Source: JBALVT01 sp965262875
GTDB taxonomy: Bacteria > Pseudomonadota > Gammaproteobacteria > Pseudomonadales > Halieaceae
NCBI GenBank assembly: GCA_965262875.1
Contig: OZ253569.1
Span: 3,100,001 to 3,164,000, forward strand
Direction: 5' to 3'
Length of the DNA stretch: 64,000 nucleotides
The notes under the pieces were generated by a model. It saw nothing but the letters and a program-made list of their open reading frames with translations. It did no database searches and was not told where the DNA came from. Made by a program: the position numbers and the translations under genes. This document shows positions 52,081-61,517 of the stretch, piece after piece (the stretch's first letter is position 1; each line of letters begins with the position of its first letter).

Positions 52081-53035
52081 GATCACCTCCTGTGGCCGCA
52101 TAAGTGCAGAAACGCTGCGCTGCGGCGTTTAACAGTTCCGGAACGGCGCTCAAGTACCAGTAACTGTCTTGTGGCCGTACGTGACCCAGGTAGACCGACA
52201 GGTGTGGTAACCAGGCTTGTACATCCAGCTCCTGCTGGTACCAGCGGCGCATACAGGTTACGGCAAAGGTATGCCGAAATGACATCAGACAAGGCCCCCG
52301 ACGGTCATCCGTAGGCTGAATGGCCAATCGCCGACACAACCGACTGAACCACCTTTGAAGGGCGGAATAATTCAATGCTCGTCCCTGTTCTGACAAGAAG
52401 AAAGATTTCGATAAGCCATCGTAGCCTAAGCGTGCACGCTGTTCGGCGTAGTGGCGCAGTGGTACCACCGTGCTGGGATGTAACGGTACGATCCGTGATT
52501 TGTGGAACTTTGTCTCCAAGATGTAAAGTTGAGCGGGATCGAGGTCTAACTTTACGTCAACCACCTGTAGCCGGATCGCTTCGCCGATGCGCAGGCCCGT
52601 ACTCGCCAACAGACCAATCAAGGTCGACAACATGGCGGGGCGTAGCGACGCTTGGGGCCGACTCGCTCTGGCCGCTTCGAATAACAGCGTCAGCTGAGTC
52701 GGCGTAAATATGTACGGTTTCGTTCTCCTGGCGTTTGGCAACAGGTTCCGGGATGGCACCTCAGTATCCGGTGCTGAGGCCTGGAGGAAAGTCAGAAAAC
52801 GGCGTGCGATGCTCAAGCGCCGGGCCGCACCGCTCGCGCCTCGTTGAGTGGAGGCGGAACAAGCCCAATCCAAGGCCAGGTAGGCGCGAATCGGGTCAGT
52901 TATGTCGTGAGCTTGGATAAAGGCGACAAATTCTGGGAGAAGCGTTTTCTCGGCGCCTATCTGGAAGCCGAGTGCTTCGCGCAGGCTCAGGTACGCTGTC
53001 AGCTGGGTGTCTAGAAAGTCGGCGTTTATGTTCAT
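52070..53035 (-). CDS. ritB: Tyrosine recombinase RitB, module 1
   Basis: 321 residues from ATG 53035 (MNINADFLDTQLTAYLSLRE) after GGGAGGTG. Catalytic Arg in STGLRIGEAIRLQ, then MSFRHTFAVTC, YLGHVRPQDS and Tyr in SYWYLSAV. The usual His of H-x-x-R is replaced (LMSFR), a deviation common to middle members of such trios. The start overlaps the ritA stop as ATGA. Confidence 0.88.
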   Translation of the reverse strand: MNINADFLDTQLTAYLSLREALGFQIGAEKTLLPEFVAFIQAHDITDPIRAYLALDWACSASTQRGASGAARRLSIARRFLTFLQASAPDTEVPSRNLLPNARRTKPYIFTPTQLTLLFEAARASRPQASLRPAMLSTLIGLLASTGLRIGEAIRLQVVDVKLDLDPAQLYILETKFHKSRIVPLHPSTVVPLRHYAEQRARLGYDGLSKSFFLSEQGRALNYSALQRWFSRLCRRLAIQPTDDRRGPCLMSFRHTFAVTCMRRWYQQELDVQAWLPHLSVYLGHVRPQDSYWYLSAVPELLNAAAQRFCTYAATGGDHDQ

Positions 53036-54288
53036 TGTGCACCTCCCAACCACGGCTGCGCTACCGAAGCCAGAGCATCCACATCCAACTTTCCGTAGAT
53101 GCCCGTAGTCTGTAATGAACGGTGCCCCAAGACATCAGCCACCTCTTTAAAGCTGGCACCTTGATTGAGCATCTGAGAGGCGGCAGTGTGGCGAAAAATA
53201 TGGCTCACGACGCGGGGTTGTTTGGCCACCCCTGCGAGCTGTAGTGCCCGCCGTACGACCTTCACGATGGCACCGCTGGTGGCTAACGGCTGAAACGGCG
53301 GAAGGCACTGCAAGAAGATCTGTCGACTGGTGCTTCCTTTGGGCCGACCATCTTCAAGGTATGCGGCCAGGGCCTTGCCGACTTCCTGGGGCAGCGGCAA
53401 TGTGCGCGCTCGGTGAGTCTTGCCTGGGCGGATAGTTAGCCGGCCCTGGTACCAATCGATGTCGTCCAGGCCCAGTGTGAGAACCTCCCCGGCGCGTAGG
53501 CCCAGGCGTGCAAGTAACAAAAGCATGGCGCGATTGCGCAAACTGCCGGCTGTTTTCTCATTGTAAATGGCCAGCACACGCTCAACTTGCTCGGATGTCA
53601 GGCGGACCGGTAGTGCCGCGTGCGTCCATTGCGGTGGTGAGGGTGCCGCGGCCTCCAAGCCGGTGTTGATCTTACCTTCAAAAACCAGAAAACGTAAAAA
53701 TGAACGCACCGCCACGCTCGGCTTCTTGCGTCCATGGCTCTGTCGCGCAGCAGCTTGTTCGCAAACAAACTCCGTGACTGTCTCCGCGCTCAAGGAGGTC
53801 CAATCGATGCCTTCCCCTTCCGAAATACTGCATTTTGCGATGAATTGTCGAACAATCGGACGGTAGCACTGACGGGTGCTAACAACAGCACCCATGACTT
53901 GCTCCAGGTATTGCTCGTATCGACCAAGCCAATGATCAGCGGGTGTTATGGGCGTCGCTGCTTGCCGTTGTACCACGACCCCATGTTGGCGCAGTATTCG
54001 GAATAGGTGGCTCAACCCCGCTGCGGCTTTGCAACGTTTACCGGAAGGGTATCGTTTTAGTCCAGCGACATAGCGCTCCAAGAGCGTTTTATCGATCTCA
54101 GTGCCGACGCAGCCTTGGCGTTGTAGCCACCAGCCGAACTTCTCGCCGGCAAGTACGCTGTTCTGAATACTACGGCGCGCGTAGCCTTGCTCGTACAAGG
54201 TGGAAGCGAGTTCCTCGAGGTGAGGTTGAAGTGGGTTTTGGTGTAGTCGGACGAGAACATACGCCCGAACAAAAATGGAATCTATCAT
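53032..54288 (-). CDS. ritA: Tyrosine recombinase RitA, module 1
   Basis: 418 residues from ATG 54288 (MIDSIFVRAYVLVRLHQNPL), 7 bases after AAAAGGAG; an ATG 6 bases earlier is too close to that site. Catalytic residues: Arg in LGLRAGEVLTLG, VSHIFRHTAASQML, VLGHRSLQTT and Tyr in GIYGKLDV. First gene of the trio. Relative to modules 2 and 3 it has Val for Ile (LP(V/I)RLTSE) and Glu for Val (YN(E/V)KTAG). Confidence 0.92.
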   Translation of the reverse strand: MIDSIFVRAYVLVRLHQNPLQPHLEELASTLYEQGYARRSIQNSVLAGEKFGWWLQRQGCVGTEIDKTLLERYVAGLKRYPSGKRCKAAAGLSHLFRILRQHGVVVQRQAATPITPADHWLGRYEQYLEQVMGAVVSTRQCYRPIVRQFIAKCSISEGEGIDWTSLSAETVTEFVCEQAAARQSHGRKKPSVAVRSFLRFLVFEGKINTGLEAAAPSPPQWTHAALPVRLTSEQVERVLAIYNEKTAGSLRNRAMLLLLARLGLRAGEVLTLGLDDIDWYQGRLTIRPGKTHRARTLPLPQEVGKALAAYLEDGRPKGSTSRQIFLQCLPPFQPLATSGAIVKVVRRALQLAGVAKQPRVVSHIFRHTAASQMLNQGASFKEVADVLGHRSLQTTGIYGKLDVDALASVAQPWLGGAQ

Positions 54289-54409
54289 AATCATCTCCTT
54301 TTAGGGCCAAATGGCCACAGAAGAAGGAGAGCTTTATAGGCAGATTATGTCGAGTTAGTTAGGCGAACGTATATGTGGCAGGGATTTCATGAGATGTTAC
54401 TCGGCATAA

Positions 54410-55411
54410 TCAAAGCGAAGCGAGAAACTCTAGCAGTGAGTCATCTGCCCTAAACCGCAACATGTGCCCATCGTCTACTGGATCAAGTTTGCTCAGTGCC
54501 TTTTCTTTGAGGGCGAGATCAGCTTCGATATATACGTGAGTAGTCTCGATACTTTCATGACCGAGCCAAAGAGCTATCGTAGCTATATCTACCCCAGCCT
54601 GTAACAAATGCATGGCAGTTGCGTGGCGAACGATGTGAGGCGTTACCGTCTTGGTCGTAAGACTGGGGCAGTCGATAGCCGCTTTCCGGACAGCTTTTTT
54701 TAGCAAGTAATCAACGCCGTCTCGCGAAAGGGGTTTGCCCCTGGCATTTGGGAACACAACATTGTCAGCGTTATTACCGAGCGTACAAAACCAAGCCTTC
54801 AAGACCTTACTGGTCTTGCCCCATAGCGGTATCGTACGTTCTTTCCGGCCCTTACCCATCAGCTGCAAGTAGCTGGTCGCGCCAAGACAGATGTGATGGC
54901 GCTTCAGGGCGATGATTTCGGAAACTCGAGCACCGCTATTGTACAGCGTTGAAAACAAGGCGTGATCACGCTGACCCGCCCACTGCAACCGATCTGGTGC
55001 GGCGAGTATCGCTCGAATCTCTGTTCGTGTTAGATACCCAATCAGTTTTTTGTCTCCGCGTTTGACAGGAATTGCGAGCACGCGCGTGGCAAGACCAACG
55101 CTTTCGGGATCGCGCAAGGCAACCAGGCGGAAGAACGAGCGGATAGCGGACAACCGGACGTTGCGTGAACTGACCGTATTGCCGCGCTGTTGCTCAAGGT
55201 GATCGAGAAAGCTGAGTATGGCCGGAGCATTCATGTCGATCACCCGCAATGCGCAGGGCTCGATGCCTGTTGTGTCTTTTAAAAACGTCAACAATAGCCT
55301 AAAGGTATCACGATAACTGACTATCGTTTGGGGGCTCGCCCGTTTCTGATGACACAAGTAGTTGGTAAAAAACTCTTCCAGATGAGATGCAACCAAGTCG
55401 TTATTGGTCAT
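54410..55411 (-). CDS. ritC: Tyrosine recombinase RitC, module 2
   Basis: Protein identical to RitC of module 1 (one silent base difference, C at 54782 where module 1 has T). Same overlap and ribosome site. Confidence 0.9.
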   Translation of the reverse strand: MTNNDLVASHLEEFFTNYLCHQKRASPQTIVSYRDTFRLLLTFLKDTTGIEPCALRVIDMNAPAILSFLDHLEQQRGNTVSSRNVRLSAIRSFFRLVALRDPESVGLATRVLAIPVKRGDKKLIGYLTRTEIRAILAAPDRLQWAGQRDHALFSTLYNSGARVSEIIALKRHHICLGATSYLQLMGKGRKERTIPLWGKTSKVLKAWFCTLGNNADNVVFPNARGKPLSRDGVDYLLKKAVRKAAIDCPSLTTKTVTPHIVRHATAMHLLQAGVDIATIALWLGHESIETTHVYIEADLALKEKALSKLDPVDDGHMLRFRADDSLLEFLASL

Positions 55412-56366
55412 GATCACCTCCTGTGGCCGCATAAGTGCAGAAACGCTGCGCTGCGGCGTTTAACAGTTCCGGAACGGCGCTCAAGTACCAGTAACTGTCT
55501 TGTGGCCGTACGTGACCCAGGTAGACCGACAGGTGTGGTAACCAGGCTTGTACATCCAGCTCCTGCTGGTACCAGCGGCGCATACAGGTTACGGCAAAGG
55601 TATGCCGAAATGACATCAGACAAGGCCCCCGACGGTCATCCGTAGGCTGAATGGCCAATCGCCGACACAACCGACTGAACCACCTTTGAAGGGCGGAATA
55701 ATTCAATGCTCGTCCCTGTTCTGACAAGAAGAAAGATTTCGATAAGCCATCGTAGCCTAAGCGTGCACGCTGTTCGGCGTAGTGGCGCAGTGGTACCACC
55801 GTGCTGGGATGTAACGGTACGATCCGTGATTTGTGGAACTTTGTCTCCAAGATGTAAAGTTGAGCGGGATCGAGGTCTAACTTTACGTCAACCACCTGTA
55901 GCCGGATCGCTTCGCCGATGCGCAGGCCCGTACTCGCCAACAGACCAATCAAGGTCGACAACATGGCGGGGCGTAGCGACGCTTGGGGCCGACTCGCTCT
56001 GGCCGCTTCGAATAACAGCGTCAGCTGAGTCGGCGTAAATATGTACGGTTTCGTTCTCCTGGCGTTTGGCAACAGGTTCCGGGATGGCACCTCAGTATCC
56101 GGTGCTGAGGCCTGGAGGAAAGTCAGAAAACGGCGTGCGATGCTCAAGCGCCGGGCCGCACCGCTCGCGCCTCGTTGAGTGGAGGCGGAACAAGCCCAAT
56201 CCAAGGCCAGGTAGGCGCGAATCGGGTCAGTTATGTCGTGAGCTTGGATAAAGGCGACAAATTCTGGGAGAAGCGTTTTCTCGGCGCCTATCTGGAAGCC
56301 GAGTGCTTCGCGCAGGCTCAGGTACGCTGTCAGCTGGGTGTCTAGAAAGTCGGCGTTTATGTTCAT
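55401..56366 (-). CDS. ritB: Tyrosine recombinase RitB, module 2
   Basis: Identical to RitB of module 1, including the missing His of the H-x-x-R motif. Start overlaps the ritA stop as ATGA. Confidence 0.88.
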   Translation of the reverse strand: MNINADFLDTQLTAYLSLREALGFQIGAEKTLLPEFVAFIQAHDITDPIRAYLALDWACSASTQRGASGAARRLSIARRFLTFLQASAPDTEVPSRNLLPNARRTKPYIFTPTQLTLLFEAARASRPQASLRPAMLSTLIGLLASTGLRIGEAIRLQVVDVKLDLDPAQLYILETKFHKSRIVPLHPSTVVPLRHYAEQRARLGYDGLSKSFFLSEQGRALNYSALQRWFSRLCRRLAIQPTDDRRGPCLMSFRHTFAVTCMRRWYQQELDVQAWLPHLSVYLGHVRPQDSYWYLSAVPELLNAAAQRFCTYAATGGDHDQ

Positions 56367-57619
56367 TGTGCACCTCCCAACCACGGCTGCGCTACCGAAG
56401 CCAGAGCATCCACATCCAACTTTCCGTAGATGCCCGTAGTCTGTAATGAACGGTGCCCCAAGACATCAGCCACCTCTTTAAAGCTGGCACCTTGATTGAG
56501 CATCTGAGAGGCGGCAGTGTGGCGAAAAATATGGCTCACGACGCGGGGTTGTTTGGCCACCCCTGCGAGCTGTAGTGCCCGCCGTACGACCTTCACGATG
56601 GCACCGCTGGTGGCTAACGGCTGAAACGGCGGAAGGCACTGCAAGAAGATCTGTCGACTGGTGCTTCCTTTGGGCCGACCATCTTCAAGGTATGCGGCCA
56701 GGGCCTTGCCGACTTCCTGGGGCAGCGGCAATGTGCGCGCTCGGTGAGTCTTGCCTGGGCGGATAGTTAGCCGGCCCTGGTACCAATCGATGTCGTCCAG
56801 GCCCAGTGTGAGAACCTCCCCGGCGCGTAGGCCCAGGCGTGCAAGTAACAAAAGCATGGCGCGATTGCGCAAACTGCCGGCTGTTTTCACATTGTAAATG
56901 GCCAGCACACGCTCAACTTGCTCGGATGTCAGGCGGATCGGTAGTGCCGCGTGCGTCCATTGCGGTGGTGAGGGTGCCGCGGCCTCCAAGCCGGTGTTGA
57001 TCTTACCTTCAAAAACCAGAAAACGTAAAAATGAACGCACCGCCACGCTCGGCTTCTTGCGTCCATGGCTCTGTCGCGCAGCAGCTTGTTCGCAAACAAA
57101 CTCCGTGACTGTCTCCGCGCTCAAGGAGGTCCAATCGATGCCTTCCCCTTCCGAAATACTGCATTTTGCGATGAATTGTCGAACAATCGGACGGTAGCAC
57201 TGACGGGTGCTAACAACAGCACCCATGACTTGCTCCAGGTATTGCTCGTATCGACCAAGCCAATGATCAGCGGGTGTTATGGGCGTCGCTGCTTGCCGTT
57301 GTACCACGACCCCATGTTGGCGCAGTATTCGGAATAGGTGGCTCAACCCCGCTGCGGCTTTGCAACGTTTACCGGAAGGGTATCGTTTTAGTCCAGCGAC
57401 ATAGCGCTCCAAGAGCGTTTTATCGATCTCAGTGCCGACGCAGCCTTGGCGTTGTAGCCACCAGCCGAACTTCTCGCCGGCAAGTACGCTGTTCTGAATA
57501 CTACGGCGCGCGTAGCCTTGCTCGTACAAGGTGGAAGCGAGTTCCTCGAGGTGAGGTTGAAGTGGGTTTTGGTGTAGTCGGACGAGAACATACGCCCGAA
57601 CAAAAATGGAATCTATCAT
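56363..57619 (-). CDS. ritA: Tyrosine recombinase RitA, module 2
   Basis: As RitA of module 1, except Ile in LPIRLTSE and Val in YNVKTAG. All catalytic residues are kept. Between this gene and module 3's ritC lies the 55-base leader plus the word GATTATGTCGAG at 57674. Confidence 0.9.
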   Translation of the reverse strand: MIDSIFVRAYVLVRLHQNPLQPHLEELASTLYEQGYARRSIQNSVLAGEKFGWWLQRQGCVGTEIDKTLLERYVAGLKRYPSGKRCKAAAGLSHLFRILRQHGVVVQRQAATPITPADHWLGRYEQYLEQVMGAVVSTRQCYRPIVRQFIAKCSISEGEGIDWTSLSAETVTEFVCEQAAARQSHGRKKPSVAVRSFLRFLVFEGKINTGLEAAAPSPPQWTHAALPIRLTSEQVERVLAIYNVKTAGSLRNRAMLLLLARLGLRAGEVLTLGLDDIDWYQGRLTIRPGKTHRARTLPLPQEVGKALAAYLEDGRPKGSTSRQIFLQCLPPFQPLATSGAIVKVVRRALQLAGVAKQPRVVSHIFRHTAASQMLNQGASFKEVADVLGHRSLQTTGIYGKLDVDALASVAQPWLGGAQ

Positions 57620-57740
57620 AATCATCTCCTTTTAGGGCCAAATGGCCACAGAAGAAGGAGAGCTTTATAGGCAGATTATGTCGAGTTAGTTAGGCGAACG
57701 TATATGTGGCAGGGATTTCATGAGATGTTACTCGGCATAA

Positions 57741-58742
57741 TCAAAGCGAAGCGAGAAACTCTAGCAGTGAGTCATCTGCCCTAAACCGCAACATGTGCCC
57801 ATCGTCTACTGGATCAAGTTTGCTCAGTGCCTTTTCTTTGAGGGCGAGATCAGCTTCGATATATACGTGAGTAGTCTCGATACTTTCATGACCGAGCCAA
57901 AGAGCTATCGTAGCTATATCTACCCCAGCCTGTAACAAATGCATGGCAGTTGCGTGGCGAACGATGTGAGGCGTTACCGTCTTGGTCGTAAGACTGGGGC
58001 AGTCGATAGCCGCTTTCCGGACAGCTTTTTTTAGCAAGTAATCAACGCCGTCTCGCGAAAGGGGTTTGCCCCTGGCATTTGGGAACACAACATTGTCAGC
58101 GTTATTACCGAGCGTACAAAACCAAGCCTTCAAGACCTTACTGGTCTTGCCCCATAGCGGTATCGTACGTTCTTTCCGGCCCTTACCCATCAGCTGCAAG
58201 TAGCTGGTCGCGCCAAGACAGATGTGATGGCGCTTCAGGGCGATGATTTCGGAAACTCGAGCACCGCTATTGTACAGCGTTGAAAACAAGGCGTGATCAC
58301 GCTGACCCGCCCACTGCAACCGATCTGGTGCGGCGAGTATCGCTCGAATCTCTGTTCGTGTTAGATACCCAATCAGTTTTTTGTCTCCGCGTTTGACAGG
58401 AATTGCGAGCACGCGCGTGGCAAGACCAACGCTTTCGGGATCGCGCAAGGCAACCAGGCGGAAGAACGAGCGGATAGCGGACAACCGGACGTTGCGTGAA
58501 CTGACCGTATTGCCGCGCTGTTGCTCAAGGTGATCGAGAAAGCTGAGTATGGCCGGAGCATTCATGTCGATCACCCGCAATGCGCAGGGCTCGATGCCTG
58601 TTGTGTCTTTTAAAAACGTCAACAATAGCCTAAAGGTATCACGATAACTGACTATCGTTTGGGGGCTCGCCCGTTTCTGATGACACAAGTAGTTGGTAAA
58701 AAACTCTTCCAGATGAGATGCAACCAAGTCGTTATTGGTCAT
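57741..58742 (-). CDS. ritC: Tyrosine recombinase RitC, module 3
   Basis: Identical to module 2 RitC at both protein and, as far as I can read, DNA level. Confidence 0.9.
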   Translation of the reverse strand: MTNNDLVASHLEEFFTNYLCHQKRASPQTIVSYRDTFRLLLTFLKDTTGIEPCALRVIDMNAPAILSFLDHLEQQRGNTVSSRNVRLSAIRSFFRLVALRDPESVGLATRVLAIPVKRGDKKLIGYLTRTEIRAILAAPDRLQWAGQRDHALFSTLYNSGARVSEIIALKRHHICLGATSYLQLMGKGRKERTIPLWGKTSKVLKAWFCTLGNNADNVVFPNARGKPLSRDGVDYLLKKAVRKAAIDCPSLTTKTVTPHIVRHATAMHLLQAGVDIATIALWLGHESIETTHVYIEADLALKEKALSKLDPVDDGHMLRFRADDSLLEFLASL

Positions 58743-59697
58743 GATCACCTCCTGTGGCCGCATAAGTGCAGAAACGCTGCGCTGCGGCGTTTAACAGTTC
58801 CGGAACGGCGCTCAAGTACCAGTAACTGTCTTGTGGCCGTACGTGACCCAGGTAGACCGACAGGTGTGGTAACCAGGCTTGTACATCCAGCTCCTGCTGG
58901 TACCAGCGGCGCATACAGGTTACGGCAAAGGTATGCCGAAATGACATCAGACAAGGCCCCCGACGGTCATCCGTAGGCTGAATGGCCAATCGCCGACACA
59001 ACCGACTGAACCACCTTTGAAGGGCGGAATAATTCAATGCTCGTCCCTGTTCTGACAAGAAGAAAGATTTCGATAAGCCATCGTAGCCTAAGCGTGCACG
59101 CTGTTCGGCGTAGTGGCGCAGTGGTACCACCGTGCTGGGATGTAACGGTACGATCCGTGATTTGTGGAACTTTGTCTCCAAGATGTAAAGTTGAGCGGGA
59201 TCGAGGTCTAACTTTACGTCAACCACCTGTAGCCGGATCGCTTCGCCGATGCGCAGGCCCGTACTCGCCAACAGACCAATCAAGGTCGACAACATGGCGG
59301 GGCGTAGCGACGCTTGGGGCCGACTCGCTCTGGCCGCTTCGAATAACAGCGTCAGCTGAGTCGGCGTAAATATGTACGGTTTCGTTCTCCTGGCGTTTGG
59401 CAACAGGTTCCGGGATGGCACCTCAGTATCCGGTGCTGAGGCCTGGAGGAAAGTCAGAAAACGGCGTGCGATGCTCAAGCGCCGGGCCGCACCGCTCGCG
59501 CCTCGTTGAGTGGAGGCGGAACAAGCCCAATCCAAGGCCAGGTAGGCGCGAATCGGGTCAGTTATGTCGTGAGCTTGGATAAAGGCGACAAATTCTGGGA
59601 GAAGCGTTTTCTCGGCGCCTATCTGGAAGCCGAGTGCTTCGCGCAGGCTCAGGTACGCTGTCAGCTGGGTGTCTAGAAAGTCGGCGTTTATGTTCAT
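58732..59697 (-). CDS. ritB: Tyrosine recombinase RitB, module 3
   Basis: Identical to the other two RitB proteins. Same ATGA coupling to ritA and 11-base overlap with ritC. Confidence 0.88.
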   Translation of the reverse strand: MNINADFLDTQLTAYLSLREALGFQIGAEKTLLPEFVAFIQAHDITDPIRAYLALDWACSASTQRGASGAARRLSIARRFLTFLQASAPDTEVPSRNLLPNARRTKPYIFTPTQLTLLFEAARASRPQASLRPAMLSTLIGLLASTGLRIGEAIRLQVVDVKLDLDPAQLYILETKFHKSRIVPLHPSTVVPLRHYAEQRARLGYDGLSKSFFLSEQGRALNYSALQRWFSRLCRRLAIQPTDDRRGPCLMSFRHTFAVTCMRRWYQQELDVQAWLPHLSVYLGHVRPQDSYWYLSAVPELLNAAAQRFCTYAATGGDHDQ

Positions 59698-60950
59698 TGT
59701 GCACCTCCCAACCACGGCTGCGCTACCGAAGCCAGAGCATCCACATCCAACTTTCCGTAGATGCCCGTAGTCTGTAATGAACGGTGCCCCAAGACATCAG
59801 CCACCTCTTTAAAGCTGGCACCTTGATTGAGCATCTGAGAGGCGGCAGTGTGGCGAAAAATATGGCTCACGACGCGGGGTTGTTTGGCCACCCCTGCGAG
59901 CTGTAGTGCCCGCCGTACGACCTTCACGATGGCACCGCTGGTGGCTAACGGCTGAAACGGCGGAAGGCACTGCAAGAAGATCTGTCGACTGGTGCTTCCT
60001 TTGGGCCGACCATCTTCAAGGTATGCGGCCAGGGCCTTGCCGACTTCCTGGGGCAGCGGCAATGTGCGCGCTCGGTGAGTCTTGCCTGGGCGGATAGTTA
60101 GCCGGCCCTGGTACCAATCGATGTCGTCCAGGCCCAGTGTGAGAACCTCCCCGGCGCGTAGGCCCAGGCGTGCAAGTAACAAAAGCATGGCGCGATTGCG
60201 CAAACTGCCGGCTGTTTTCACATTGTAAATGGCCAGCACACGCTCAACTTGCTCGGATGTCAGGCGGATCGGTAGTGCCGCGTGCGTCCATTGCGGTGGT
60301 GAGGGTGCCGCGGCCTCCAAGCCGGTGTTGATCTTACCTTCAAAAACCAGAAAACGTAAAAATGAACGCACCGCCACGCTCGGCTTCTTGCGTCCATGGC
60401 TCTGTCGCGCAGCAGCTTGTTCGCAAACAAACTCCGTGACTGTCTCCGCGCTCAAGGAGGTCCAATCGATGCCTTCCCCTTCCGAAATACTGCATTTTGC
60501 GATGAATTGTCGAACAATCGGACGGTAGCACTGACGGGTGCTAACAACAGCACCCATGACTTGCTCCAGGTATTGCTCGTATCGACCAAGCCAATGATCA
60601 GCGGGTGTTATGGGCGTCGCTGCTTGCCGTTGTACCACGACCCCATGTTGGCGCAGTATTCGGAATAGGTGGCTCAACCCCGCTGCGGCTTTGCAACGTT
60701 TACCGGAAGGGTATCGTTTTAGTCCAGCGACATAGCGCTCCAAGAGCGTTTTATCGATCTCAGTGCCGACGCAGCCTTGGCGTTGTAGCCACCAGCCGAA
60801 CTTCTCGCCGGCAAGTACGCTGTTCTGAATACTACGGCGCGCGTAGCCTTGCTCGTACAAGGTGGAAGCGAGTTCCTCGAGGTGAGGTTGAAGTGGGTTT
60901 TGGTGTAGTCGGACGAGAACATACGCCCGAACAAAAATGGAATCTATCAT
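59694..60950 (-). CDS. ritA: Tyrosine recombinase RitA, module 3
   Basis: Identical to module 2 RitA. As the copy nearest IRR, its upstream region (60951-61072) is the only one that differs from the other modules after the fourth GATTATGTCGAG at 61005. A promoter for the first trio should lie there. Confidence 0.9.
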   Translation of the reverse strand: MIDSIFVRAYVLVRLHQNPLQPHLEELASTLYEQGYARRSIQNSVLAGEKFGWWLQRQGCVGTEIDKTLLERYVAGLKRYPSGKRCKAAAGLSHLFRILRQHGVVVQRQAATPITPADHWLGRYEQYLEQVMGAVVSTRQCYRPIVRQFIAKCSISEGEGIDWTSLSAETVTEFVCEQAAARQSHGRKKPSVAVRSFLRFLVFEGKINTGLEAAAPSPPQWTHAALPIRLTSEQVERVLAIYNVKTAGSLRNRAMLLLLARLGLRAGEVLTLGLDDIDWYQGRLTIRPGKTHRARTLPLPQEVGKALAAYLEDGRPKGSTSRQIFLQCLPPFQPLATSGAIVKVVRRALQLAGVAKQPRVVSHIFRHTAASQMLNQGASFKEVADVLGHRSLQTTGIYGKLDVDALASVAQPWLGGAQ

Positions 60951-61072
60951 AATCATCTCCTTTTAGGGCCAAATGGCCACAGAAGAAGGAGAGCTTTATA
61001 GGCAGATTATGTCGAGTGAATTAAACTGAAAACGTAGAAATATCCTGTGGTTAGATGAACAATCACCGGCCA

Positions 61073-61140
61073 CTCGACATAATCCGGAACTCGGGATTTT
61101 CGTGTTTATGCCGAGCTCGGCATAAACACGAATCTTGGCC
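61073..61140 (-). repeat. RIT right terminal inverted repeat with 34-bp palindrome
   Basis: Exact inverse of 50956-51023; its palindrome is at 61099-61132. A further 5 bases outside match the left side with one mismatch (GGACC / AGACC), then similarity ends. Confidence 0.95.
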
Positions 61141-61485
61141 AGACCTCGTCTTGACAAGATTTTGCCGGCCATGTGACCTGAACCCAACATATACCCACTC
61201 ACTTTCCACATCGCATCCGACACCCATCCATCCTCGAACATCATGGTACGGGAATGACATTTTCCTCGTCGGGTTAGCACTCGGGGAATGGGCATGCGCA
61301 CTCACCTTTCCTGTCATTTCATCTTTTGACGAAGAAGTCGTCCATGATGGTTTAGGCGGGGGAGTTTTTTTCGCAGGTGCAGGCTTGCTGACCCCACCAG
61401 CAGTTGATCCAACTTGTGACTTCAGCTGTGTCGGGTCGAGCGCCGGGAGGGTTTCGGCCAGATACGCTTTGTCGCTCGTTGGCGT
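61141..61485 (-). pseudogene. Unrecognised protein fragment fused to an ISL3 scrap
   Basis: One minus-strand frame reads TRKMSFPYHDVRGWMGVGCD and VESEWVYVGF toward the RIT end, like the interior of a secreted or periplasmic protein of unknown family. At its other end about 50 bases (61430-61485) encode DKAYLAETLPALDPTQLK, an ISL3 type 2 segment. Both are incomplete. Confidence 0.4.
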
Positions 61486-61517
61486 GTGGTGTGCGCATGG
61501 CTCTTCTCGATCCAAAC

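Larger units (their letters stand above)
50956..61140 (-). mobile_element. RIT (recombinase-in-trio) element with three tandem ritABC modules
   Basis: A 68-bp perfect inverted repeat (50956-51023 and 61073-61140) encloses three direct copies of a 3331-bp module. Each begins at the word GATTATGTCGAG (51012, 54343, 57674; a fourth copy of the word at 61005 closes the array). Every module encodes three overlapping tyrosine recombinases on the minus strand. A single module in terminal repeats is the known RIT plan; the threefold array is what differs. Modules 2 and 3 appear identical; module 1 differs at three bases. Confidence 0.92.
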
